DNA of 28,686 nucleotides from NCBI GenBank assembly GCA_958447445.1, contig CAUDAE010000009.1, forward strand, positions 1 to 28,686. Direction: 5' to 3'. Below, one piece after another: positions 16,314 to 23,687 of the stretch. The stretch's first letter is position 1. Every line of letters begins with the position of its first letter. Below the pieces are notes generated by a model. That model worked only from the letters and a program-made list of their open reading frames with translations. It ran no database searches and had not been told where the DNA came from. The position numbers and the translations under genes are program-made. Origin of the DNA: an uncultured Collinsella sp. Lineage in GTDB: Bacteria; Actinomycetota; Coriobacteriia; Coriobacteriales; Coriobacteriaceae.

Positions 16314-19300
16314 ATGGCGCAGGGGACGTTTGTGCAGGCGCTTCGCAAAGAGGCGGCGTTGAGCGGCACCTTTATGAAGGGGCGTTCGCTCATGCTCAAC
16401 GGCGCCGTGCTGTCGATCGAGGACAGCGGCTCGCGCTTCTCCAAAAACGTGACGGTTGAGGGCTCGGTGCGCGGTTCGCGCGGCGACCTGTACAAGACGC
16501 ACGTGGCGCTCGACATGGACGAGCACGAGGTGATCGACTACGACTGCGATTGCCCCGCCGCCTATCGTTACCCCGGTATGTGCAAGCACGCTATTGCCAC
16601 GGCTCTGGCGTATTTGGATGCCAGCGGCGCCGAGCCCGTCGAAGGTTTGCGCACGCCGGTCCGCACGTTTACGGCGCAGCCGAAACAGCCCGCGCGCACC
16701 GCGCTCAAAGCGCCGGCCGTCAATCCCAACTTTCCCTTTCCGGCGCCCGTCCCCACGAGTCCCAGCCTCATGGCGGCGCTCTCCGATCTTTCGGACGCAC
16801 GCATGGATGAGCTGGCGAGCATGCGCCGCAAGCTCGCCGGCAGTGTGGATCCCGATGCCCCCAAGGCGGTGTTGGAGCCCTCGTTGGTGCCGTACTACAA
16901 TCCACTGTTTGCCGACCGCTTTAGCTGGGCGCTCGAGCTTCGCATTCGTTGTGGATCGGTCTCCTACGTGGTCAAGGATATCGACGGCATGGCCGACGCC
17001 TATGTCCGAGGCGGCACCTTCTCGTACGGCAAGAAGCTCACGTTTGTCCATACGCCCGAAGCCTTCGAGGACGTGTCGACAAAGCTGCTCAACCTTGTTG
17101 TGACGACAGTTGCCTATCTCGATGACATCACAAGCTCGCGTTCGGCGTCGTACGACTTTGCCCGCAGCGGTTTTGTCGCCGAGCGTCAGTTGCCGCTGTC
17201 CGAGCATAGCATCGTATATGTGCTGGACCTGCTGCGTGGCCAGACCATCTCCTTTGAGCCCGCCTGGTCGCGGGGGACGACGACGCATCGCACCTATGAC
17301 GTGGCGGTTGAGATGCCTCCGGAAGGGGAGGACGAGGCTCTGTCTAAGCGCCCACCGCTCCTTGCCGCCAAAATCGCGCCGGCGGCTGGCGGCAGCTACG
17401 ATCTACGCCTGCCGGCCGATGCATACTGCTTTGCTTCGGGCGACGTTGCCTATCTGGTCGACACCCGCCGTGCGCGCCGCGCCGATGTAGCGTTTGCCCA
17501 GCATGCGGCGCCGTTCCTATCGCGCTTACTGCCCTGTCGCACGCCGATCCATATCGCTGTCGACCAGGTGGGGGAGTTCTGTCGTATGGCGCTGCCCATT
17601 TTGCGCGACTACACCGACCTTACCGCGCCCGCCGTGCTCGACACCGTGGCGCCCGAGCCGAGCTTTGCCATGGCAATCGGTGTCGACGACGGGCTCGTGA
17701 CCTGCAAGATTACGGTTTCCTACGGCGACTGGTCGGCAGATCTCTTTAGCCTGGGTGCTCCGGGAAGTCCCTTCGAAGAACAGCGCCCGGGCGTGCCGCC
17801 GCGCGACGAGATAGCAGAGTTTCGCGTTATGGACACGGCGGCCCTGTATTTCGACTTTTACGAGGGCGGCCTGGCGTTTGAGGAGCGCGACGACGAGAGC
17901 CTGTTCTGCTTGCTGACCGAGGGCCTGTCTGCCCTGTCCGAGCTGGGCGAGGTCATGCTCAGCGACCACCTACGCCAGATCTCGGTGCGCCCTGCGCCCA
18001 AGCTTTCGGTGCGTGCCACCGTCAAGAGCAACCTGCTCGATGTTGAACTGGGCGCGAGCGGTCTTTCGGCGGCAGATCTTGCCATCTACCTCGACTCCTA
18101 CAAGCGCCACCAGACGTTTGCGCGCCTTACGTCCGGCGACATCATTCGCCTGGACGAGGGCGCTCGAGCCGCGTTTGGCCTCGCCAAGGACCTGGGCGTC
18201 GATGCCGTCGACCTGCTCGACGGCGTGTCGCTTTCCGCATCGAGCACCCTGTTCGTCGATAGCATGCTCGCGCGCACGCCCGCGCTCGAGGCCGATCGCG
18301 ACGCTGCGTTCCGCCGTACCGTCGAGCGCCTGGACACGCTCGGCAAGATGGACTTTACGGTACCCGCCTCGCTCAAGGCCACGCTGCGTGGCTACCAGGT
18401 CGACGGCTACCAGTGGCTCGGCTCGCTTGAGCATCTGGGCCTCGGCGGTATCTTGGCCGACGATATGGGCCTGGGCAAAACGCTCCAGATGATCGCGCAT
18501 ATCCTGGTGCGCGTGGAGGCGGGGGACAACAAGCCCACGCTCGTGGTATGCCCGGCCTCACTCGTGTACAACTGGACTGCCGAGCTGGAGCGCTTTGCGC
18601 CCTCGCTGGATGTGTGCGCCATCGTGGGCGCCAAGGCTCAACGCCGCGTGCAGATAGCAGGCGCCGACGAGCATAACGTGGTCGTGACGTCGTATGACCT
18701 CATGCGCCGCGATATCGACGAGTATGCCGAGCGGGACTTTGCCCGCGTGGTGCTCGATGAGGCCCAGTACATTAAAAACCCGCTCACCCAGGTGGCGCGC
18801 GCCGCAAAGCGCCTGCCTGCCGGCGTGCGCTTTGCCCTGACGGGCACGCCCATCGAAAACCGCCTATCCGAGCTCTGGAGCATCTTCGACTTTTTAATGC
18901 CGGGCCTGCTCGGCACGCGCGAGTCGTTTGCCAAGCGCTTCGAAAGCCCGGTCGAGCATGCCGAGGGCGACAGTGCCGCTCGCCTGCAAGCGCTCGTGTC
19001 GCCGTTTGTGTTGCGCCGTGTCAAGGAAGACGTGGTGGCCGACCTGCCCGAGAAGATCGAGGATACGGTCATGGCGCAGCTCACCGGCGAGCAGCGCAAA
19101 CTCTACCTGGCCAACCAGGACCGCATCGCCCAACAGGTGCAGCATCGCGAGGCATCCGAGTTTAAGAAGGACAAGCTCAAGGTGCTCGCCGAGCTCACCA
19201 AGCTGCGCCAGATCTGCTGCGACCCGCGTCTGCACTACGAGGATTACAAGGCGGGGAGCGCCAAACTCGATACGTGCATGGAGCTCGTGCACGGCGCACT

Positions 19301-19778
19301 CGACGGCGGACATCGCATCCTGTTGTTCAGCCAGTTTACGGGTATGCTCGATATTATCGGTAAGCGCCTGGCCAAGGAGGACATCGCCTTCCTTAAGCTC
19401 ACGGGCGCTTCGTCTAAGGAGAGCCGCGCCAAGATGGTCGCGCAGTTCCAAGCGGGCGAGGTTCCGGTCTTTTTGATTTCGCTCAAGGCGGGCGGCGTGG
19501 GCCTTAACTTGACGGCTGCCGACGTGGTCATCCACTACGACCCGTGGTGGAACGTGGCGGCGCAGGACCAAGCAACTGATCGTGCACACCGTATTGGCCA
19601 GCAGCATACCGTGACCGTGTACAAGCTCATCGCCAAGGACACGATCGAGGAACGCATTATGCAGATGCAGGAGTCCAAGCGCGACCTGGTCAACAGCGTA
19701 CTCGGCGGCGACGGCATCTCGTCGGCACTGTTCACGCGCGAGGATGTTCTGGCGCTTCTCGGCGGCGACGGGCGCTAG
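16314..19778 (+). CDS. SWIM zinc-finger SNF2-family DNA-dependent ATPase
   Basis: Superfamily-2 translocase of about 1154 residues. From the ATG at 16314, an N-terminal SWIM zinc finger C78-x-C80-x9-C90-x-H92 is followed by a long bacterial-specific middle region. The Swi2/Snf2 motor then shows Walker A DDMGLGKT (K722), DEAQ box (D815-Q818), LTGTPIENRLSELWSIFDFL, LFSQFTGMLDI and the C-terminal KAGGVGLNLTAADVV / WWNVAAQDQATDRAHRIGQ motifs. I prefer 16314 over the upstream GTG at 16296 because GGAGG (16304-16308) sits five bases before it. Bacterial relatives are thought to strip or remodel protein-DNA complexes (RapA recycles RNA polymerase), but RapA lacks SWIM and the client here is unknown. 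The 28-base gap to dnaE suggests co-transcription with replication and repair genes. Confidence 0.93.
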   Translation: MAQGTFVQALRKEAALSGTFMKGRSLMLNGAVLSIEDSGSRFSKNVTVEGSVRGSRGDLYKTHVALDMDEHEVIDYDCDCPAAYRYPGMCKHAIATALAYLDASGAEPVEGLRTPVRTFTAQPKQPARTALKAPAVNPNFPFPAPVPTSPSLMAALSDLSDARMDELASMRRKLAGSVDPDAPKAVLEPSLVPYYNPLFADRFSWALELRIRCGSVSYVVKDIDGMADAYVRGGTFSYGKKLTFVHTPEAFEDVSTKLLNLVVTTVAYLDDITSSRSASYDFARSGFVAERQLPLSEHSIVYVLDLLRGQTISFEPAWSRGTTTHRTYDVAVEMPPEGEDEALSKRPPLLAAKIAPAAGGSYDLRLPADAYCFASGDVAYLVDTRRARRADVAFAQHAAPFLSRLLPCRTPIHIAVDQVGEFCRMALPILRDYTDLTAPAVLDTVAPEPSFAMAIGVDDGLVTCKITVSYGDWSADLFSLGAPGSPFEEQRPGVPPRDEIAEFRVMDTAALYFDFYEGGLAFEERDDESLFCLLTEGLSALSELGEVMLSDHLRQISVRPAPKLSVRATVKSNLLDVELGASGLSAADLAIYLDSYKRHQTFARLTSGDIIRLDEGARAAFGLAKDLGVDAVDLLDGVSLSASSTLFVDSMLARTPALEADRDAAFRRTVERLDTLGKMDFTVPASLKATLRGYQVDGYQWLGSLEHLGLGGILADDMGLGKTLQMIAHILVRVEAGDNKPTLVVCPASLVYNWTAELERFAPSLDVCAIVGAKAQRRVQIAGADEHNVVVTSYDLMRRDIDEYAERDFARVVLDEAQYIKNPLTQVARAAKRLPAGVRFALTGTPIENRLSELWSIFDFLMPGLLGTRESFAKRFESPVEHAEGDSAARLQALVSPFVLRRVKEDVVADLPEKIEDTVMAQLTGEQRKLYLANQDRIAQQVQHREASEFKKDKLKVLAELTKLRQICCDPRLHYEDYKAGSAKLDTCMELVHGALDGGHRILLFSQFTGMLDIIGKRLAKEDIAFLKLTGASSKESRAKMVAQFQAGEVPVFLISLKAGGVGLNLTAADVVIHYDPWWNVAAQDQATDRAHRIGQQHTVTVYKLIAKDTIEERIMQMQESKRDLVNSVLGGDGISSALFTREDVLALLGGDGR

Positions 19779-19869
19779 CCGCGCGCGGGGTGGGACTGCT
19801 GGAGTGGGCAGGACGGTCGACGCATTTTGGCCCGACCGCTTGCCTGATCCGTTATGTGTTCATTTGCAA

Positions 19870-19923
19870 TGCCGTGGATGGTTTGTCTGCCTTTGGGCAT
19901 AAGAACCATCAAGAACATTGGCA
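19870..19923 (+). other. Nested hairpin in the superoxide reductase leader
   Basis: Three helices stack: TGCC (19870-19873) with GGCA (19920-19923); GATGGTT (19877-19883) with AACCATC (19904-19910); TGCC (19888-19891) with GGCA (19896-19899) closing a TTTG loop. The two inner helices are separated by a symmetrical 4+4 internal loop. The structure ends seven bases before the AAAGGAGA ribosome-binding site. There is no T run. It may be a structured leader RNA or an operator dyad. The remainder of 19779-19943 shows a 6-bp hairpin (19814-19838) without a T tract. Confidence 0.45.
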
Positions 19924-19943
19924 CATCAGCAAAGGAGAACATC

Positions 19944-20306
19944 ATGGCGAAATTCTTTAAGGACCCCGACGGTAAGCTCATCGCTGCCCTTGGCGACGAC
20001 GTTGCGACCCCTGCCGGTTGCACGGAACTGACCGCAAACACTGAGGACGCGGCGCACGAGAAGCACGTGCCTGTTGTCGAGACCGAGCGCGACGGTCACG
20101 TGATTCGTGCACGCGTTGGCTCGGTCGAGCACCCCAGCCTGCCCGAACACTACATTGAGTGGATTGCGCTTGAGGCCGAGGGCCGCTTAGAGGTTCATTA
20201 CCTTGAGCCCGGCATGAAACCCGCGACGTTTTTCGCGGGCGGCTCCAAGACCGGTACCGTCTATGCCTACTGCAACCTGCACGGGCTGTGGTCCGCGACA
20301 TTCTAG
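19944..20306 (+). CDS. dfx: Superoxide reductase (desulfoferrodoxin), lacking the N-terminal rubredoxin-like iron site
   Basis: Cytoplasmic non-haem iron enzyme that reduces superoxide to peroxide without making oxygen, suited to anaerobes. The 120-residue protein has the complete Fe(His)4Cys centre: EKHVP (H41, with K40 beside it), H63 and H69 in VEHPSLPEHYIEW, and C110 and H113 in AYCNLHGLW. The N-terminal part has the length and ANTEDAAHEKHVP junction of two-iron desulfoferrodoxins, but the four cysteines of the desulforedoxin site are missing; only C26 remains. It therefore resembles class III enzymes such as that of Treponema. The ATG at 19944 has AAAGGAGA at 19931-19938; an in-frame ATG at 19854 lacks one and lies upstream of the leader structure. 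A strong terminator follows. Confidence 0.93.
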   Translation: MAKFFKDPDGKLIAALGDDVATPAGCTELTANTEDAAHEKHVPVVETERDGHVIRARVGSVEHPSLPEHYIEWIALEAEGRLEVHYLEPGMKPATFFAGGSKTGTVYAYCNLHGLWSATF

Positions 20307-20351
20307 GAGCGCGCCCCCGCTCGGGGTATCATAGCTAGCATATGCACATGC

Positions 20352-20386
20352 AAGCGCCGGCTGCATTATGCGGCCGGCGCTTTTAC
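20352..20386 (+). terminator. Intrinsic terminator after the superoxide reductase gene
   Basis: AAGCGCCGGC (20352-20361) pairs with GCCGGCGCTT (20373-20382), extended inward by a T-G pair and GCA/TGC around a 3-base loop, then TTTT. It ends only about 40 bases before the next start codon, so the downstream gene either has a promoter hidden in this stretch or depends on read-through. Confidence 0.88.
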
Positions 20387-20423
20387 TACGATTTCGATGG
20401 TTTACGACGGAAAGGGCTGGGCC

Positions 20424-22409
20424 ATGAAGCTCGCGCTTGCACAGATCGATATGCGCCTGGGTGATATTGAGGGCATTTGCGGCCGCATCGAGGACCAGGC
20501 TCGTCTGGCCCACGAGCGCGGGGCGCGCGTGCTGTGCGTTCCGGCTCCGCTCTTTATGGGCGCCATGCCCGGTGGCCTGGTGGGCGCTGCCGACTTTGAG
20601 CACGACGTGCTTGCCGGTTTGACTGGTGTCGCCGAGCGTATCCAGGAGCTTGACATGATCTGCATCGTGCCCGCGGCGGTTTCGTTTGAGGGCCAGCCGC
20701 TGCTCGACTACATGATGCTCAAGGACGGTCATGTGGTGCCGGCGCGTTCGAGCATTGCCCTGCAGCGTGGCGAGAACAACGACACACGTTGGGCGCCGCC
20801 GGTGTTCGACGTGGACGGCGTGCGCATCGCCGTGATTTTTGACTTGGACCGCGAACTCGAGATGCTGCCGACCGGTGTTGACCTCATTGCGTATTTCCAA
20901 TTCAACGCGTTTGACATGACCGACCGCGAGACTGCCGCCATTGCCGCCGTTCGCAGCGGCGCCTACCGCAAGATCGCATCCAAGCGCAGCGTGTGGTTTG
21001 CCTGCATGGCGCCGGTCGGTGCCTATGACGAGTCGGTGTATACCGGCGGTTCGTTTGTGCTCGACGACTGCGGTCGCGTGGTGGCCCAGGCGCCGTGCTT
21101 TGAGGAGAGCCTGCTGGTTCAGGAGATTCAGCGCGGCGTGATGCTCGATGCCCTGGAGGATCACGAACTGCCCGAGTTCCGTTCCGAGGAGTGGCTGTGG
21201 CAGGCGCTGGTGCTCGCCGTGCGCGACAACGCCCGAGCCCACGGTGCGTCGCGTGCTGTGGTGGCACTCGAGGGTGACTTGCCGTCGTCCCTGCTGGCGG
21301 CGCTGGCCGTCGACGCTCTGGGCCCGCGCAATGTGATTGGCCTGGTGCTGGGGCGCAACCGTATCTTTACGCCGGCGCAGGAAGAAGCCGAGGCTGCCCG
21401 CTGTGCCGCCGTCCGCGCCATCGCCGAGCGTCTGCACATTCGCACCGTCGAGCGCGATGCACCGGATGCGGCGCGCGTGCTCGATCGCGACGTGTCGGCG
21501 GGCGATGCCGAGCGCCTGCGCTCGCGCACGCTGGGCCTGATGCTGGAGGATACGGCGCTCGAGCTGGGTGCGATGGCGCTGAGCCCGCTGTCCAAAACCG
21601 AGTACGCGCTGGCGGCGCCGGCGCTTTGCGGCGGCTACCAGGGCGACTTTGCGCCCTTTGGCGATGTGTACCTGTCGACGCTTGAGTTTGTGGCGCGTGT
21701 GCGCAACCGCACGTCTGCCGTGGTGCCCCAAGAGCTCGTGACGCTCAACGCAGTGGAAGATTGTATGGAGCGCGTGCTGGCGCAGGCGCTCTCGACGCTC
21801 GACGGTCCGGTCGATATGCTCGACCGTGCGGCACAGCTGCTCGGCGGGCTTGAGCCGGGTGAGGTCGATGGCGCGCTCGAGGCGCACGTGGACCGCAATC
21901 GATCTTTCGACGACATCCCGATGGCCGCTGGCAAGCCTGAGGCCTGCTCGCTGCTGCTGATGCTCGTTCGACAGGGTGAGGCTGCCCGCCGCATGTTGCC
22001 GATGGCGCCGATCGTCTCGGCCCGTTCGTTTGCCGAGCGTGCCTGGCCGTATATGCTCGCGTGGTCCGACCTGGGGCTTAACGGCAAGGAGCGTATGACG
22101 GTCGATTCGCTGGCGCGCGCCGAGGTGCGCCGTTTTGCTGACGAGGATACGAGCGAGCGCGTGCGAAACGAGATGATGGGCGTGCTGGGCGAGCTACTGG
22201 GTATTTCGCCCGAGCAAATGGAGGAGCTGCGCTCTGAGGACGGTCAGCGTCGTTTACACGAGGGAATGAAAAAGTTCGAGGGTGAGGTTCAGGGCGCCAT
22301 CGATAAGATGATGGGCGGTCAGGGCGGCTCGCAAGGTAGTCCCCAGGGTGGCCCGATGCCTCACCCGCCAGTGGATCCGAGGCAGTTCCCCTTTTTCTCG
22401 CAGAACTAA
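20424..22409 (+). CDS. NAD+ synthetase (NadE)-like protein with degenerate active sites
   Basis: A 661-residue homologue of glutamine-dependent NAD+ synthetase: nitrilase-fold glutaminase domain (1-245), synthetase domain (250-545), then about 115 unmatched residues ending in a Gly/Pro-rich tail. Homology is visible in DGVRIAVIFDLD, SLLAALAVDALGPRNVIGLVLGR, SKTEYALAAP, GDFAPFGDVYLSTLEFVARVRN and RRMLPMAPIVSARSFAERAWPY. Key residues look replaced: in the glutaminase the Glu of the PEL motif is A41, the Lys is about S109, and the nucleophile Cys of TICEDIW is D140; in the synthetase the PP-loop SGGIDS reads EGDLPS (283-288). It is a full-length open frame, so probably a maintained pseudoenzyme rather than a decaying gene. 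GGAAAGGG at 20409-20416 favours the ATG at 20424 over 20397. Function unknown. The SOS-regulated ruvC gene follows after 136 bases. Confidence 0.82.
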   Translation: MKLALAQIDMRLGDIEGICGRIEDQARLAHERGARVLCVPAPLFMGAMPGGLVGAADFEHDVLAGLTGVAERIQELDMICIVPAAVSFEGQPLLDYMMLKDGHVVPARSSIALQRGENNDTRWAPPVFDVDGVRIAVIFDLDRELEMLPTGVDLIAYFQFNAFDMTDRETAAIAAVRSGAYRKIASKRSVWFACMAPVGAYDESVYTGGSFVLDDCGRVVAQAPCFEESLLVQEIQRGVMLDALEDHELPEFRSEEWLWQALVLAVRDNARAHGASRAVVALEGDLPSSLLAALAVDALGPRNVIGLVLGRNRIFTPAQEEAEAARCAAVRAIAERLHIRTVERDAPDAARVLDRDVSAGDAERLRSRTLGLMLEDTALELGAMALSPLSKTEYALAAPALCGGYQGDFAPFGDVYLSTLEFVARVRNRTSAVVPQELVTLNAVEDCMERVLAQALSTLDGPVDMLDRAAQLLGGLEPGEVDGALEAHVDRNRSFDDIPMAAGKPEACSLLLMLVRQGEAARRMLPMAPIVSARSFAERAWPYMLAWSDLGLNGKERMTVDSLARAEVRRFADEDTSERVRNEMMGVLGELLGISPEQMEELRSEDGQRRLHEGMKKFEGEVQGAIDKMMGGQGGSQGSPQGGPMPHPPVDPRQFPFFSQN

Positions 22410-22467
22410 CTATGGGATAGGATTCGCTTCCAACCCGACACTTCAACTAAGCATCTTGGCCCCGTTG

Positions 22468-22476
22468 TGTTATTCT
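22468..22476 (+). promoter_or_regulatory. Predicted extended -10 promoter of ruvCAB
   Basis: TGTTATTCT at 22468-22476 matches the extended -10 form TGnTATnnT; no good -35 box is present. The predicted start near 22483 falls inside the adjacent LexA-type palindrome, which would allow repression. Confidence 0.45.
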
Positions 22477-22490
22477 AGAACAGACGTTCG
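22477..22490. promoter_or_regulatory. LexA-type SOS box upstream of ruvCAB
   Basis: AGAACAGACGTTCG contains the perfect inverted repeat GAAC-N4-GTTC (22478-22489). This matches the core of the Gram-positive LexA operator (CGAACRNRYGTTYC). It overlaps the predicted transcription start of ruvC, 56 bases before the start codon. SOS control of ruv genes is well established in other bacteria. Confidence 0.7.
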
Positions 22491-22545
22491 TGAATGATGC
22501 GCGAGGCCTTGTCTTGCGCTGTGCTTGTGGCGAGGGGAGGTTGGC

Positions 22546-23067
22546 TTGGTTATCTTGGGCATCGACCCCGGTTTGGCCCATACGGGTTGGGGGATTATCG
22601 AGGAGCGGCGCGGCGAGGTTCGCTGCCGTGCCTATGGCTGCATCGAGACCAGTGCCGGAAGTCCGCTCGCGGTGCGCCTGTCGCATATCGCCCGCGACCT
22701 CAAGGGCGTTGTCGAACGTTATCGTCCCGATACTGCTGCTATCGAGAGCATTTACTTTGGCGCCAACGTTCGTTCGGCCATACCCACGGCGCATGCCCGC
22801 GGCGCTGCGCTTGTAGCGCTTTCGGAATGCGCACTCGAGATTGGCGAGTACACGCCCATGCAGATCAAACAGGCTGTGGTGGGCACTGGCGCCGCGGACA
22901 AGCGGCAGGTCGCCTACATGGTGCGCACGCTAACACAGCTCGACCACGACCCGCATCCCGACCATGCCGCCGATGCCCTGGCCTGCGCCATCTGCCACGT
23001 AAACCTCAGCCGCACCCGCGCCCTCACCGGTGGCGAGTTCTATCAACAGAGAGGAACCGGATACTGA
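22546..23067 (+). CDS. ruvC: Holliday junction endonuclease RuvC
   Basis: Dimeric resolvase that nicks symmetrically across Holliday junctions moved by RuvAB. The 173-residue product is the Escherichia coli length and has all four acidic catalytic residues in place: D7 in GIDPG, E67 in AIESIYFG, D139 or H140, and D143 in HPDHAADAL. I chose the TTG at 22546: GGGGAGG (22534-22540) lies five bases before it and the protein then begins MVILGIDPG like its relatives; the upstream in-frame TTG at 22525 adds seven residues with no good ribosome-binding site. It is the first gene of ruvCAB, under the SOS box. The stop overlaps the ruvA start as TGATG. Confidence 0.96.
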   Translation: MVILGIDPGLAHTGWGIIEERRGEVRCRAYGCIETSAGSPLAVRLSHIARDLKGVVERYRPDTAAIESIYFGANVRSAIPTAHARGAALVALSECALEIGEYTPMQIKQAVVGTGAADKRQVAYMVRTLTQLDHDPHPDHAADALACAICHVNLSRTRALTGGEFYQQRGTGY

Positions 23068-23687
23068 TGATCTCCCAGCTCCACGGAACGCTTGTCGAGG
23101 CCACGATGAGCTCTGCCGTCGTCGATGTGTCGGGTGTTGGCTTTGAGCTCGGCATCTCGGGCAGCACTGCGGCCACGTTGCCGACGCCCGGCGGCGAGGT
23201 CCGCCTCTACACGCGTATGCAGGTGCGCGAGGACGCCATGACACTTTTCGGTTTTTCCTCAAAGGATGAGCGCACGATGTTCGACCGGCTCGTGTCCGTT
23301 TCGGGCGTTGGCCCGCGCCTGGCGCTTGCCGTGCTTTCCACCTATACCGTGGGGCAGCTGTATTCGCTGGTGATGGCCGAGGACGACAAGGGCATGGCCA
23401 AGGTACCCGGTGTGGGCAAAAAGACAGCTCAGCGCCTGATCCTGGAACTCAAGAGCACCTTTGCCAAGGATAAGGGCTTTGTGCCGGTCGACGTGATTCC
23501 CGGCCAGGTTGCGATGCCCGTGCCCGCTGCTGCTCCCTCGGCCATCGATGATGCCCGTGCGGCGCTCCTTTCCATGGGCTTTAGCCCGCAGGAGACCGAT
23601 GTTGCCCTGAGCGGGTATGATGGGCAGAATATGCGTGTCGAGGATCTGCTCGGCGCGGCGCTTAAGCGACTCGGAATGGATGCGTGA
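23067..23687 (+). CDS. ruvA: Holliday junction branch migration protein RuvA
   Basis: Tetrameric junction-binding protein that loads RuvB rings. The 206 residues show the N-terminal OB fold (MISQLHGTLVEATMSSAVVD, VQVREDAMTLFGF-like strand region), two helix-hairpin-helix motifs (VSGVGPRLALAVLS and VPGVGKKTAQRLILEL), an Ala/Pro-rich flexible linker around residues 145-160 and the C-terminal RuvB-contact domain (ARAALLSMGFSPQETDVAL). The start overlaps the ruvC stop by one base (TGATG), indicating translational coupling. The same reading frame is open far upstream, to 22494, but those residues are out-of-frame ruvC sequence. Confidence 0.96.
   Translation: MISQLHGTLVEATMSSAVVDVSGVGFELGISGSTAATLPTPGGEVRLYTRMQVREDAMTLFGFSSKDERTMFDRLVSVSGVGPRLALAVLSTYTVGQLYSLVMAEDDKGMAKVPGVGKKTAQRLILELKSTFAKDKGFVPVDVIPGQVAMPVPAAAPSAIDDARAALLSMGFSPQETDVALSGYDGQNMRVEDLLGAALKRLGMDA

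Noticed and set aside
12956..16516. A 1186-codon open frame on the minus strand, antisense to dnaE
   Set aside because: It is the mirror of dnaE in a GC-rich genome where strong third-position bias removes antisense stops. The translation has no recognisable domain and no ribosome-binding site, while dnaE has every family motif.
19814..19838. CGGTCG/CGACCG hairpin after the SNF2 gene as a terminator
   Set aside because: The stem is only six pairs and there is no following T tract.
20187..21887. A 566-codon antisense frame opposite the NadE-like gene
   Set aside because: Low-complexity Arg/His/Gln-rich product typical of an antisense shadow; the sense strand carries the homology.
20424..22409. 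Annotating this gene simply as functional nadE
   Set aside because: The glutaminase triad and the PP-loop signature are not present at the aligned positions, so transferring the enzyme name would mislead.
22494..23687. A 397-codon frame that would make RuvA twice its normal size
   Set aside because: The first half is ruvC sequence read out of frame. RuvA begins at the ATG at 23067, overlapping the ruvC stop, with normal length and N-terminal motif.
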